Positions 27,600-37,500 of a stretch of DNA of 64,000 nt are shown in pieces (position 1 is the stretch's first letter; every line of letters begins with the position of its first letter). Location of the stretch: assembly GCF_002941025.1 (NCBI RefSeq), contig NZ_PTJS01000001.1, forward strand, positions 5,895,472-5,959,471, given 5' to 3'. The notes beneath the pieces were generated by a model that had not been told where the DNA came from, did not search any database, and worked only from the letters and a program-made list of their open reading frames with translations. A program made the translations under genes and the position numbers. The stretch is from Streptomyces sp. QL37. GTDB taxonomy: Bacteria > Actinomycetota > Actinomycetes > Streptomycetales > Streptomycetaceae.

Positions 27600-27647
27600 G
27601 GAACGGCCGCTGAGGCCGCCCCAGGGCCCACCGGGCCCCCTTCACGC

Positions 27648-27687
27648 CGAAGGCCCCGTACTCCTCGCAAGGAGTGCGGGGCCTTCG
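27648..27687. terminator. Perfect hairpin between accE and cvnD
   Basis: Arms CGAAGGCCCCGTACTCCT / AGGAGTGCGGGGCCTTCG with one mismatch and a CGCA loop, between convergent genes. Confidence 0.88.
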
Positions 27688-27705
27688 CCGTGTGCGGCGG
27701 CGGGG

Positions 27706-28287
27706 TCAGCGCAGGCGGGCCATGAGGGCGTGCTCGACCAGGGTGATCAGCGCGCTCTTGGCGTCGGCGCGGTGCCGGGCGTCCGTGGTGAGGATCGGGG
27801 TGTCCGGGCCGATCTGGAGGGCTTCGCGTACTTCGTCGGGTGTGTAGGGCTGGTGTCCGTCGAAGCCGTTGAGGGCGATGACGAAGGGGAGGCCGCTGTT
27901 CTCGAAGTAGTCGACGGCTGGGAAGCAGTCGGCGAGGCGGCGGGTGTCGACGAGGACGACGGCGCCGATGGCGCCGCGGACCAGGTCGTCCCACATGAAC
28001 CAGAAGCGGTCCTGTCCGGGGGTGCCGAACAGGTAGAGGATCAGGTCCTGGTCCAGGGTGATGCGTCCGAAGTCCATGGCCACCGTGGTGGTGGTCTTGT
28101 CCCCGGTGTGGGTCAGGTCGTCGATGCCCGCGGACGCGGACGTCATCACGGCTTCGGTGCGCAGCGGATTGATCTCCGAGACGGCACCGACAAACGTGGT
28201 CTTACCCACGCCGAAGCCCCCTGCCACCACGATCTTCGCCGAGGTAGTGGAGCGGGCCGCTCCGCCGCTAGAGCTTGCGAAGTCCAC
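27706..28287 (-). CDS. cvnD: Conservon GTPase-like protein CvnD, copy 1
   Basis: 193 residues. A small G-protein-like member of the conservon: P-loop GGFGVGKT at 23-30, a TPGQDRFWFMWDD switch-II region, and ALNGFD replacing NKxD, followed by TTDAR. CvnD is thought to associate with the membrane-bound CvnA-B-C complex as a GTPase switch. Its start lies 20 bases inside cvnC. The block 27806-28242 matches the second cvnD with a single mismatch, far more than the rest of the two conservons, so it has probably been homogenised. It ends 18 bases from the terminator. Confidence 0.93.
   Translation of the reverse strand: MDFASSSGGAARSTTSAKIVVAGGFGVGKTTFVGAVSEINPLRTEAVMTSASAGIDDLTHTGDKTTTTVAMDFGRITLDQDLILYLFGTPGQDRFWFMWDDLVRGAIGAVVLVDTRRLADCFPAVDYFENSGLPFVIALNGFDGHQPYTPDEVREALQIGPDTPILTTDARHRADAKSALITLVEHALMARLR
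27806..28242. repeat. Near-identical cvnD block, left copy
   Basis: 437 bp identical to 33088-33524 (direct repeat, offset 5282) except at 28192. Flanking cvnD sequence drops to scattered differences. It is a possible substrate for recombination that would delete one conservon. Confidence 0.9.
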
Positions 28288-28957
28288 TGAGCACCCTTTC
28301 GAGCAGTGTCACATCTGGCTGGCCGCCGGCGGCCTCGTCGCCGCCGGGCTGATGGATAGCGACGAGTCCGGCCTCGGCCAGGTCGGCGACGAGGATCCGG
28401 GCAACGCCGAGGGGGATCGAGAGAAGGGCCGAGACCTCGGCCACCGACTTGATCTCGATGCAGAGCCGGCAGATCCGCTGGTGCTCGGGCAGCTGCCCTT
28501 GCAGCCGGGCAGGATCGGCCGTGGTGCTGACCAGCGCCTCGATGGCGAGCTGGTACCGCGGCCGGGTCCGGCCGCCGGTCATGGCGTACGGACGGACCAA
28601 CGGGTTGTGCGCCGCGGGCTTCGAAGGCTGGGGGGCCTGGCGCTGGACCGGCTGGATGCGCGACGGCGGAGCCTCGTACCGCTGCGGAGGCTGCTGCTCG
28701 TGCTGCGGCTGCTGGTAGTGCTGCGGCTGCTCGTGCTGCGGGTAGTGCGGCTGCTGCTGCGGCCACCCGGAGCCCGGCTGCTGAGGCTGCTGCTGCCAGT
28801 TGCCCTGCTGGGGCTGCTGGTAGGGCTGATACGGCTGATAAGAGTCTTGCGAACCCTGTCTGCCGGGCATGGAGGGGTTGTCGAAACGATTGTCACCCTG
28901 CTCACCCGGAACCCGCTGACCGCCCTCGTACGGGTGTCCGCCTGTGGGTGCTGCCAC
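28268..28957 (-). CDS. cvnC: Conservon DUF742 protein CvnC, copy 1 (long, Gln/Tyr-rich N-terminus)
   Basis: 229 residues. The C-terminal 115 residues are DUF742, a winged-helix-like fold: VRPYAMTGGRTRPRYQLAIE, LPEHQRICRLC, VAEVSALLSIPLGVARILVADL and DVTLLERVLSGLRKL. The N-terminal 110 residues are low complexity, rich in Gln, Tyr and Pro (QPYQPYQQPQQ), and absent from the second copy, which is 135 residues long. In conservons CvnC bridges the sensor-like CvnA/CvnB and the CvnD GTPase. Two cysteines lie between helices (RICRLC versus RICHLC in copy 2). It overlaps cvnD by 20 bases. Confidence 0.92.
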   Translation of the reverse strand: MAAPTGGHPYEGGQRVPGEQGDNRFDNPSMPGRQGSQDSYQPYQPYQQPQQGNWQQQPQQPGSGWPQQQPHYPQHEQPQHYQQPQHEQQPPQRYEAPPSRIQPVQRQAPQPSKPAAHNPLVRPYAMTGGRTRPRYQLAIEALVSTTADPARLQGQLPEHQRICRLCIEIKSVAEVSALLSIPLGVARILVADLAEAGLVAIHQPGGDEAAGGQPDVTLLERVLSGLRKL

Positions 28958-29046
28958 GTTTCCTCCTCCGACTGCCGTTCGCCATCCCAGTGGTGCCGCG
29001 CCACCGCACCTTATGGCGCGGTGACGAGAAACGCACTGTCTGTCTA

Positions 29047-29469
29047 TTAGTTAAGAAGACTTCCCTGGAGTTCGGCGCGGAGATCCGGGGTAAGAACACT
29101 TCCTGCACGGTCCACGAGAAGTGCCATTTCGTACCCAACCAGACCGATATCGGCGTCCGGGTGGGCGAGGACGGCGAGTGAGGATCCGTCAGAGATGGAC
29201 ATGATGAAGAGGAATCCTCGCTCCATCTCCACAACGGTCTGATTCACGGCACCGCCTTCGAAGATCCGTGAAGCACCCGCGGTGAGCGACGTCAGACCGG
29301 AGGCGACAGCCGCCAGCTGATCGGCGCGGTCCCGTGGGAAACCCTCGGACATCGCCAGCAGGAGTCCGTCGGCGGAGACCACCACCGTGTGCGACACCCC
29401 AGGGGTGTTGTCCACGAAGTTGGTGATCAACCAGTTCAGATTCTGCGCCGCCTGGCTCATCGGGCTCAC
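29047..29469 (-). CDS. cvnB: Conservon roadblock/LC7 protein CvnB, copy 1
   Basis: 140 residues from GTG 29469; AGGAG lies 7 bases upstream and straddles the cvnA end, supporting this start over the ATG 9 bases later. Roadblock/LC7 fold (NLNWLITNFVDNTPGVSHTVVVSADGLLLAMS, GGAVNQTVVEMERGFLFIMSISDGSSLAVLA). It resembles MglB-type regulators that stimulate small GTPases, which fits a role acting on CvnD. The protein is almost the same as copy 2 but the genes differ at many silent sites. Confidence 0.93.
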   Translation of the reverse strand: MSPMSQAAQNLNWLITNFVDNTPGVSHTVVVSADGLLLAMSEGFPRDRADQLAAVASGLTSLTAGASRIFEGGAVNQTVVEMERGFLFIMSISDGSSLAVLAHPDADIGLVGYEMALLVDRAGSVLTPDLRAELQGSLLN

Positions 29470-29470
29470 A

Positions 29471-32400
29471 CTAACGCTCCTGGTTGTAGGTATTACTTGC
29501 GTCCGACCCCGCGGTCCGTCCCCGCAGGACACCACGCCGCAGGTTGCTCAACCTGCCGCGCACGTCCTCAGGGGCGCGGGAGACCTGTGGGCCGCCCTGC
29601 TGGGTCTGCTCCGCCGTGCCCTCGACCAGATTGGCCTTGGGCACGCGCCGGGGGAGTCCGGAAGGGGTGATCCCGCCCGCCTTCGGATCCCGGAGCTTCT
29701 CGGCCCGCTCCCAGCGCTCGTCGTTCGACGAACGCCAGTCGTCGGGCCGTTCCCCGTCGGCATGCTCCGCCTGCTGCGGCTGCTCCGGCCGCTGCCGCTG
29801 CCGCTGCTCGGGTGCGGCAGGCTGATCGTTTCCGCGGCCGGTGGGCTGCCAGTGCTGCTGGCCCGCACCCCGGCGCGGGAGGCCCGCCTCGGTCAGGTCC
29901 TGACCGGGGTTCGGGGTGGGCCCCGGGCGGTCGAAGCCTACGTGGTCCTGTGTCTCCGCGGGAGCGCTCGGGACCGCTTCCGCTTCGGGCTGCGCCTGGG
30001 GCTCGAACGCCCCCTGGTAGGAACCCTGGCCCGCCCAGTCGCCCTGGTGGGGGAGCCCCTCCTGCGGGGAGAACTGGTCGGTGTACTGCTCCTGCCGGGC
30101 GTCCGGAGCGGCGTACGCGGCTTCCGCGTAGGTGTTCTGCTGCGGGTCCTGGTAGCCGTTCCCGCCGGCGTACGGGTCGTAGCCGCCCTCGTAACCGGGC
30201 TGCGCGTACTCCTGCTGCTGCTGGGCGTACTGCTCCTGCGGGTACTGCTCCGGGGCGTACTCCTGCCGCTGCCCGGCGCCGTCGTCCTGGAACGATGGAC
30301 GCTCGCCGCCCGCCAGGGCCGCCCGCCGCTCCTCACGCATGAGTGAACGGTTCACCGGGTCCAGCTGCGGCGAGTCGGCCACCGAGGTGTCGTAGCGCGA
30401 GTCGTCGAAGCCGAGCTCCGCCGCCGTGCGCATCGGAACCTGCTGCGGCATCGGGTCGAACGTCTGCTCCTGCCCGGCCATGATCGAGGAGACCGTGAAG
30501 TCGTCCTGCGGGAGCCCTTCGCCACCGCCACCGTGGGTGATGGCGTCCGGCAGCATGACCAGCGACGTGGTCCCCGCCTGCTCGCCCGAGGGGCGCAACT
30601 GGACGCGGATGCCGTGCCGGTCGGCCAGCCGGCCGACCACGAACAGACCCATCCGCTGCGACACCGCGGCGTCCACGGTCGGCGGGTTGGCCAGCTTGTG
30701 GTTGATGTCCGCGAAGTCCTCGGCGGTGAGACCGATCCCCTTGTCGTGGATCTCGACCATGACGCGGCCGTCGGGGAGCCGGGTCGCGGTGACCCGGACC
30801 TTGGTCTGCGGCGAGGAGAACGTCGTGGCGTTCTCCAGCAGCTCGGCCAGCAGGTGCACGAGGTCGGTCACGGCCTGGCCGTGGATCTCGCTCTCCGGGA
30901 CACCGGTGAGCTCGATGCGCTCGTAGGACTCCACCTCGGAGGAGGCGGCCCGCAGCACGTCGACGAGCGGCACCGGCTGGTTCCAGCGGCGGCCGGGCTC
31001 CTCGCCCGCGAGGACGAGGAGGTTCTCGCCGTTACGGCGCATACGGGTGGCCAGGTGGTCCAGCTTGAAGAGGCTCTCCAGCTGGTCCGGGTCGGCCTCG
31101 TTGTTCTCCAGGTCGGTGATGAGGGTCAGCTGGCCCTCGATCAGCGACTGGTTGCGGCGCGACAGGTTGGTGAAGATCGCGTTGACGTTGCCCCGCAGCA
31201 TGGCCTGCTCGGCGGCGAGCCGGACGGCCTCGCGGTGCACCTGGTCGAAGGCGCGGGCGACCTCGCCGATCTCGTCCTGGCTGTTGATCGGGATCGGCTG
31301 CACCCGGGTGTCCACCCGGCCCGGCTCGGTCCGCGACAGCTGGTCGACCAGCATCGGCAGGCGCTGCTCGGCGATGCCGAAGGCGGCCGTACGCAGCTGG
31401 CGCATCGAGCGGCTCATCTGGCGGGCCATGAGACCGGCGATGATGAAGGCGGCCAGCAGCGAGATGATCACGATCGCCGCGTTGACGATGGCGTCGTTCC
31501 TGGCGTCGGTCGAGATCTCCGCCGCCTCGGTCACGGCCTTGTCGACGAGCTCGTTCTCGACCGTCGTGTAGCCGTCGAACTTCGCCGTGGCCGCGGCCAT
31601 CCAGGTCTCGGGCGTGATGCCCTTGGCCTTCAGGGCGTCGGGCTGCTTGCCCTGGCCGATCTGCTGGGCCATGCCGTCGAAGACCGAACCGTCGACGCTC
31701 GGAGGCGCCACGAACGGCTTGCCGGCGGCCTTGGCCTGCGCCTCGGCGGCCTTCAGCTGCTTGGCGCCCTCGGCGGCCTTGCCGGCCATGACCTGCTTGA
31801 GCCGTGCGGCGTCGGCCTCCGTACCACCGGAGACGAACTCGCCGAGGGCGATCTGCTCCAGGTAGTTGTACGAGCTGAACGCGGTGACCTGGCCGTTGAA
31901 GTTGCGCTCCTCCTGGCTCGGACGCACCAGCAGGTGCATACCGATCGAGCGCTGGAGCGATTCAGCGGCCTTGGCCAGCTCGATCGCGTAGACCGTCCGG
32001 CCGTAGCTGGTGATGTTGCCGGTGCCCAGGCCGAGCTCGTTGGAGAACTCCATCAACGAGTGCTGGACCTTGGTGTAGCCCTCTTCCGTCTTCACCGGGT
32101 CCATCGCCTCGGCGTAGGCGGCCTTGCGCAGCTCGGGGAGGAGCGGCTCCTCCACCTTGAACAGCTTCAGACGGCGGTGGAGGCCTTCCTTGTCCGGCAT
32201 GTTCTGCACGGCGTCGTCGAACTTCGCCGCGGCCGCGTCCGTGGTGGCGCGCACCTGCTCCACCTCGGCGGCGGTGCGCTTGTTGGACAGCAGCGGTTCG
32301 GCGGTGAGGTCACGCTCGTTCAGCAGCGCCTGTCCGTAGGCTGCCGCCGCCCGGACGACCAGGGCCGTCTTCTCGGCGTCCTGCGCCTCGTTCCAGGTGT

Positions 32401-32638
32401 CGATGGAGCCCTTCACCTGGAAGCCGCCCATGACAAGACCGACGAGTGCGGGGATCAGGAGAATCGCGTTCAGCCGGGTGGGTACCCGCCAGTTCCGCGG
32501 TGACAGCCGACTGGTGCTGCCGCCTGTCGGTCCCGCCTCGGACGACGTGTCCGCGGGCGGGGACAGCGCGGCGCGCGGCGGCGGCGTGAAGTTGCCCCGC
32601 TCCGGCTGGGCCGCGGAGCCCTCGTTGCTTCGCCTCAC
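29471..32638 (-). CDS. cvnA: Conservon sensor-kinase-like protein CvnA with NIT domain, copy 1
   Basis: 1055 residues from GTG 32638. A short basic and Pro-rich lead precedes TM1 (about 57-75). The outside domain (75-380) is the helical nitrate/nitrite-sensing (NIT) type, followed by TM2 (383-405) and HAMP. A helix carrying FKLDHLATRMRRN is the H-box-like segment, and a HATPase domain spans about 565-702 (N-box LLAELLENATTF). The last 350 residues are disordered, rich in Gln, Tyr, Pro and Glu, ending near DVRGRLSNLRRG. CvnA is thought to sense an external signal and pass it to CvnB-C-D rather than to a response regulator; none is adjacent. cvnB follows after one base. Confidence 0.93.
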   Translation of the reverse strand: MRRSNEGSAAQPERGNFTPPPRAALSPPADTSSEAGPTGGSTSRLSPRNWRVPTRLNAILLIPALVGLVMGGFQVKGSIDTWNEAQDAEKTALVVRAAAAYGQALLNERDLTAEPLLSNKRTAAEVEQVRATTDAAAAKFDDAVQNMPDKEGLHRRLKLFKVEEPLLPELRKAAYAEAMDPVKTEEGYTKVQHSLMEFSNELGLGTGNITSYGRTVYAIELAKAAESLQRSIGMHLLVRPSQEERNFNGQVTAFSSYNYLEQIALGEFVSGGTEADAARLKQVMAGKAAEGAKQLKAAEAQAKAAGKPFVAPPSVDGSVFDGMAQQIGQGKQPDALKAKGITPETWMAAATAKFDGYTTVENELVDKAVTEAAEISTDARNDAIVNAAIVIISLLAAFIIAGLMARQMSRSMRQLRTAAFGIAEQRLPMLVDQLSRTEPGRVDTRVQPIPINSQDEIGEVARAFDQVHREAVRLAAEQAMLRGNVNAIFTNLSRRNQSLIEGQLTLITDLENNEADPDQLESLFKLDHLATRMRRNGENLLVLAGEEPGRRWNQPVPLVDVLRAASSEVESYERIELTGVPESEIHGQAVTDLVHLLAELLENATTFSSPQTKVRVTATRLPDGRVMVEIHDKGIGLTAEDFADINHKLANPPTVDAAVSQRMGLFVVGRLADRHGIRVQLRPSGEQAGTTSLVMLPDAITHGGGGEGLPQDDFTVSSIMAGQEQTFDPMPQQVPMRTAAELGFDDSRYDTSVADSPQLDPVNRSLMREERRAALAGGERPSFQDDGAGQRQEYAPEQYPQEQYAQQQQEYAQPGYEGGYDPYAGGNGYQDPQQNTYAEAAYAAPDARQEQYTDQFSPQEGLPHQGDWAGQGSYQGAFEPQAQPEAEAVPSAPAETQDHVGFDRPGPTPNPGQDLTEAGLPRRGAGQQHWQPTGRGNDQPAAPEQRQRQRPEQPQQAEHADGERPDDWRSSNDERWERAEKLRDPKAGGITPSGLPRRVPKANLVEGTAEQTQQGGPQVSRAPEDVRGRLSNLRRGVLRGRTAGSDASNTYNQER

Positions 32639-32987
32639 TCGACCAACAACCTCTCGGCGTCGGCACCTACGTCGTGCCGGATTATCGTTCAGGAGCCGTA
32701 CTACTGGGTAGTTCGAGGCATTGCAGCACGCGGAGCGGTCGCGTTCCAAACAGTCGGAATGAGTGATTCCGACTGTGACCCGGCGTCGATAAAACGGGCA
32801 TAAAGAGCGAGCCCCGTCAAAAGGCGAGGCTCGTATGAGCGCAGTGGTACCGATCGTGCGCGTCGGGTGTTGATCGGGCTCCAATTCTCTGTCGAAATGT
32901 TATGAACACGGGGGCGGATCGTGTCAAAGGACACAGGCCGCCCCCGTGTGACTACAGCAAGTTCCGTAGATCGCTACCGACTTGCGG
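32639..32987. other. 349-bp gap between the two conservons
   Basis: It holds the promoter region of the left conservon and the terminator of the right one (32907-32948). It is AT-richer than its surroundings around 32660-32900. No coding frame or further repeat is seen. Confidence 0.6.
32907..32948 (-). terminator. Two-tier terminator hairpin after the right conservon
   Basis: Outer arms CACGGGGGCGG / CCGCCCCCGTG enclose a second stem GTGTC-aaag-GACAC. It lies 40 bases after the cvnD stop, so the two conservons are separate transcripts. Confidence 0.85.
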
Positions 32988-33569
32988 CTACTTCAGCCGG
33001 GCCATCAACGCGTGTTCGACCAGGGTGATCAGGCCGCTCTTGGCGTCCGCCCGGTGCCGGGCGTCCGTCGTGATGATCGGGGCGTCGGGGCCGATCTGGA
33101 GGGCTTCGCGTACTTCGTCGGGTGTGTAGGGCTGGTGTCCGTCGAAGCCGTTGAGGGCGATGACGAAGGGGAGGCCGCTGTTCTCGAAGTAGTCGACGGC
33201 TGGGAAGCAGTCGGCGAGGCGGCGGGTGTCGACGAGGACGACGGCGCCGATGGCGCCGCGGACCAGGTCGTCCCACATGAACCAGAAGCGGTCCTGTCCG
33301 GGGGTGCCGAACAGGTAGAGGATCAGGTCCTGGTCCAGGGTGATGCGTCCGAAGTCCATGGCCACCGTGGTGGTGGTCTTGTCCCCGGTGTGGGTCAGGT
33401 CGTCGATGCCCGCGGACGCGGACGTCATCACGGCTTCGGTGCGCAGCGGATTGATCTCCGAGACGGCACCGACGAACGTGGTCTTACCCACGCCGAAGCC
33501 CCCTGCCACCACGATCTTCGCCGAAGTGGTAGCGCGGGCCGTCCCGCCGCTAGAGCTTGCGAAGTCCAC
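32988..33569 (-). CDS. cvnD: Conservon GTPase-like protein CvnD, copy 2
   Basis: 193 residues with the same P-loop GGFGVGKT (23-30), TPGQDRF and ALNGFD motifs as copy 1. The proteins differ only near both ends (for example TARATTS versus AARSTTS at 10-16, IIT versus ILT, KSG versus KSA, final K versus R). Between codons about 16 and 161 there is one nucleotide difference, and it is silent. It overlaps cvnC by 20 bases, just as in copy 1. Confidence 0.93.
   Translation of the reverse strand: MDFASSSGGTARATTSAKIVVAGGFGVGKTTFVGAVSEINPLRTEAVMTSASAGIDDLTHTGDKTTTTVAMDFGRITLDQDLILYLFGTPGQDRFWFMWDDLVRGAIGAVVLVDTRRLADCFPAVDYFENSGLPFVIALNGFDGHQPYTPDEVREALQIGPDAPIITTDARHRADAKSGLITLVEHALMARLK
33088..33524. 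repeat. Near-identical cvnD block, right copy
   Basis: Partner of 27806-28242; 436 of 437 bases the same. The abrupt edges inside the gene point to gene conversion rather than recent whole-gene duplication. Confidence 0.9.
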
Positions 33570-33957
33570 TGAGCACCCTTTCGAGCAGTGTCACATCCGG
33601 CGCGCCGCCGGCCTCTCCGTTGCCCGGCTGGTGGATGGCCACCATGCCGGCTTCCGCCAGGTCCGCCACGAGGATCCGTGCCACACCGAGGGGCATGGAC
33701 AGCAGGGCCGAGACCTCGGCCACCGACTTCACCTCGCGGCACAGGTGGCAGATCCGCTGGTGCTCGGGGAGCAGGGTCCCCAGGTGGGCGGGGTCCGCTG
33801 TGGTGCTGACCAGTGCCTCTATCGCGAGCTGATAGCGAGGCCGGGTCCGGCCGCCGGTCATGGCGTACGGACGGACCAGCGGCTGGTCACCTTCACCGTC
33901 GTACGACGCGTGGTGCAGTGCGCCGTACGGATCGGGTGAGGCGGGTGGCGGGGTCAT
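33550..33957 (-). CDS. cvnC: Conservon DUF742 protein CvnC, copy 2
   Basis: 135 residues, a minimal DUF742 protein with only about 20 residues before LVRPYAMTGGRTRPRYQLAIE. Otherwise it is close to copy 1 (LLPEHQRICHLCREVKSVAEVSALLSMPLGVARILVADLAEAGMVAIHQPG). The lack of the Gln/Tyr-rich N-terminus is the main difference between the two conservons at this position. A 134-base gap separates it from cvnB. Confidence 0.93.
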   Translation of the reverse strand: MTPPPASPDPYGALHHASYDGEGDQPLVRPYAMTGGRTRPRYQLAIEALVSTTADPAHLGTLLPEHQRICHLCREVKSVAEVSALLSMPLGVARILVADLAEAGMVAIHQPGNGEAGGAPDVTLLERVLSGLRKL

Positions 33958-34091
33958 AAATCCTCCGGGCGTGACAGCAGGGTGTCGGCTTGCCGTCTGA
34001 AGGTGGCCGGTGAGGGGCTGTGTCGGCCGGACGGGTGAGGGTTTTGAGTAGTACCTGGGGGGATCGCGTCAAGTGGCTGCCGCATGGCCGT

Positions 34092-34514
34092 CTAGTGGAG
34101 CAGACTTCCTTGTAGTTCGGCACGGAGATCAGGGGTGAGGACAGTCCCCGCACGGTCGACGAGAAGTGCCATCTCGTACCCGACGAGACCGATGTCCGCG
34201 TCCGGGTGTGCGAGAACGGCGAGTGAAGAGCCGTCGGAGATGGACATGAGGAAGAGGAAACCTCTCTCCATCTCCACGACCGTCTGGCTCACGGCGCCGC
34301 CTTCGAAGATCCGTGAGGCACCCGCGGTCAGCGACGTCAGACCGGAGGCGACAGCCGCCAGCTGGTCGGCGCGGTCGCGCGGGAAACCTTCGGACATCGC
34401 CAGCAGCAGGCCATCCGCGGAGACCACCACCGTGTGGGACACCCCTGGGGTGTTGTCCACGAAATTGGTGATCAGCCAGTTCAGATTCTGCGCGGCCTGA
34501 CTCATGGGGCTCAA
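34092..34514 (-). CDS. cvnB: Conservon roadblock/LC7 protein CvnB, copy 2
   Basis: 140 residues from TTG 34514, which directly follows the cvnA stop (TAG-TTG) with AGGAG 6 bases upstream; the ATG at 34505 has no well-placed site. Roadblock/LC7 domain as in copy 1, with about four amino-acid changes (GGAVSQ, FLFLM, RAGTVL, final H). Role as for copy 1: presumed partner and activator of the CvnD GTPase. Confidence 0.93.
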   Translation of the reverse strand: MSPMSQAAQNLNWLITNFVDNTPGVSHTVVVSADGLLLAMSEGFPRDRADQLAAVASGLTSLTAGASRIFEGGAVSQTVVEMERGFLFLMSISDGSSLAVLAHPDADIGLVGYEMALLVDRAGTVLTPDLRAELQGSLLH

Positions 34515-37500
34515 CTAACGCTCCTGCTGGTGAGTGGGGCCGAGTTGGAAACTGCCGGTAGACGAGCCGGTGTTGGCCTGTCGTCCCTGCTGGATGCCCC
34601 GGCGGAGATTGGTCAGACGCCCGCGTACGTCATCCGGCGCACGCGAAACCTGAGGTCCGGACTGATGATTCTGCTGTTGAGCAGTGCCCGGCACCAAATT
34701 GGCACGTGGGACACGGCGCGGCAGTCCGGAAGTGGTGATCCCGCCGGCGGCGGGCTTCTTGACCCGCTCCGCCTGCCGTACGAGGTCGTCGTTGGGCGAA
34801 GCGCGCCATGAACTGGTGGCTCCGGTGTCGGCCGCACCACGCCGCGGCATGGGCGGAGGCGGGTTGCCGGCGGGCTGGGGAGCGGCCGGTGCCTGCGGTT
34901 CCGCGGCGGGCGGCTGCTGGCCACCCTGCTGCGGTCCGTGGAACCAGTTCGTCTCCAGCGTGTCGTAGAGCGGCGTACGCCCGTCACCGGGACCGGCCGG
35001 CGGCAGCACCTCGGGCTGCTGGGGCAGGGCCGGGCGCTGCGGCAGTTCACCCGCGGAGGGGACGGGCGGACGCGGTGCGCCGAAGTCGGCGTTGTCGCGG
35101 CGGCGCGGTGCCGGAGCCTGCGGGCCCTGGGCGCCGAAGGCCTGGTCCTGCTGGGGGCGGTTGCCGAAGCCCTGGTCCTGCGGCGGCTGGGCGTTGAAGT
35201 CCGGGCGGGCGAACTGCGCGGTGCTCGCCGGGTCCTGCCCCTGCGGGACGTGGGGAGCCTGCGGCGCCTGCGGTGCCGAGAAGTCCGGGCGGGCGAACTC
35301 CGCCGTGGCACCGGGGCCCTGACGGTCGTTCATCGGCGGACGCTGGTTCTGCGGGCTGAACGGCTGGTTCGGTGCGGAGGTGCCCGGCCTGGTGAACCGG
35401 CCGGCCTCGTGCTCCTCGTGACCACGCGGCGAGTCCGGCTGTGCCCGGCGGGGGGCACCCTGCTCCTCGACACCCCAGCTCGTGCTCTGCGGGCGCTGCG
35501 GCTGCGGGTTGCCGCCGGGCAGCTCGGCCCGGGGACCGCCGGAGGGCGGGAGCTGGCGGCCGGGACCGCCGGGCTGCTGCGAGCCGCCCTGGCCGGGCTG
35601 GTTGCCCTGGCCGGGCTGGGGCTGCTGCGGAGCCTGGCGTCCGGGCTGGCCGCTCTGCGGGCCGGAGTGGCCGAAGAGATTGGGCCGGCCCGAGTCCGCA
35701 CCGGCCGAGGGGTCCTGCGGGGGGCGTGCGCCGGGCCGGGCACCGCCGGCGAAGGCACCGGCGAGGCCGCCACCCTGACGCGGAGCCTCGGAGCGGCCCT
35801 GGCCGGGCAGACCGGGGCCCTGCTGGCCCGGGTTCTGCTGGCCGGAGCCCTGCTGCGGCGGACGCGGTCCGCCGTCGCGGGTGGGCAGTGCGGCGTCGCG
35901 CGTGGGCAGCGCGGCCCGGGGGGCCGAGCCCGATCCGACCTGGCCGCGCGGGGCGGCCGAGCCGAGTCCCTTGGCGGGGGCCGCCGGGGGACCGGAGAGA
36001 CCGGGGCGCTGGGCGGACGCGGCGGGAGCGCCGCCGCCGGCGAGGAGCCCGCCCGGGGCGCCCTGCTGGCCCTTGCCCTGCTGGCCCGGCTTCGACGGCT
36101 GCTTGCCGCCGTGCGCGACCTCCATGGGCAGCATGACCAGCGCGGTCGTACCGCCGGAGTCGGAGGGCCGCAGCTGGATGCGGATGCCGTGACGCAGGGA
36201 CAGCCGGCCGACCACGAAGAGACCCATGCGGCGGGAGACGGAGACGTCCACGGTGGGCGGCGAGGCGAGCCGCTCGTTGATCGCGGCCAGGTCCTCGGGG
36301 GAGAGGCCGATGCCGGTGTCGTGGATCTCGACGAGCACACGCCCGTCGGGCAGCGCGTGACCGGTGACCCGGACCTTCGTCTGCGGCGAGGAGAACGACG
36401 TGGCGTTCTCCAGCAGCTCGGCGAGGAGGTGCACGAGGTCGTTGACGACGCGGCCGGCGACCTCGGTGGCGGGCACCGCGGCCAGTTCGATGCGCTCGTA
36501 CTGCTCCACCTCGGAGGCGGCGGCACGGAGCACGTCGACGAGCGGCACGGGCCGGGTCCAGCGGCGGCCGGGCTCCTCGCCCGCGAGGACGAGGAGGTTC
36601 TCGCCGTTACGGCGCATGCGGGTCGCGAGGTGGTCGAGCTTGAAGAGCGAGGACAGCTGGTCCGGGTCGGCCTCGCGGGACTCCAGCTCGGAGATGAGCG
36701 AGAGCTGACGCTGGATGAGGCCCTGGCTGCGGCGCGAGAGGTTGGTGAACATCGCGTTGACGTTGCCTCGCAGCAGCGCCTGCTCGGCGGCCAGTCGGAC
36801 CGCCTCGCGGTGCACGTCGTCGAAGGCCGCGGCCACCTGGCCGATCTCGTCCCGGGAGTGCACACCGACCGACTCGACGGAGGTGTCGACGTCCTGCGGG
36901 TCCGTCTCGGAGAGCTGACGGACGAGCTCCGGCAGCCGGTCCTGGGCGACCCGGGTCGCGGTGTCCTGGAGCCGCCGCAGGGAGCGGATCATGGACCGCG
37001 CCACGACGAAGGCGCCGACCAGCGACACACCGAGGACGATCAGGATGATCGCACCGTTGAGGATCGCGTCGCGCTGCGACTCCTCCTTGAGCTCGCGGGC
37101 CTTGCTCTCCATCTCACCGAGGAGCGTCTCCTCGATGGTCTTCATGGCCTGGATCTTGTTGGAGCTCTGGTCGTACCAGTCCATGTACGTGCGCGTCTTG
37201 CCGCTGCCCTCCATGCCCAGAGGGCTGTCGAGCACCTTCTTCGCGTACATGTCGGCGGCGGTTATCTCGGGATTCCCGTTGTCCAGCGGTGCCAGCAGCT
37301 CGGCGGAGCTCTTGCCGGTGGACTCGTAGGTCGTCTCGAAGGTCTTGAGGGTCGTGCTCGCCTTGCCGAGGGCGTTGCGGCCGAACGCCTGGTCGTTGTC
37401 GTTCAGGTGCGTCTTGTTGCTGTCGCCGCCGGGCAGGGCCGCGGCGATGATGGCGCGCTCGACGGAGGCGTACTCCTTCGAGGAGGAGAAGGCGGCCAGC

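Noticed and set aside
30533..32503. A plus-strand frame of about 650 codons opposite cvnA copy 1
   Set aside because: Same antisense artefact; repeated VVDLRE-type text without domain structure.
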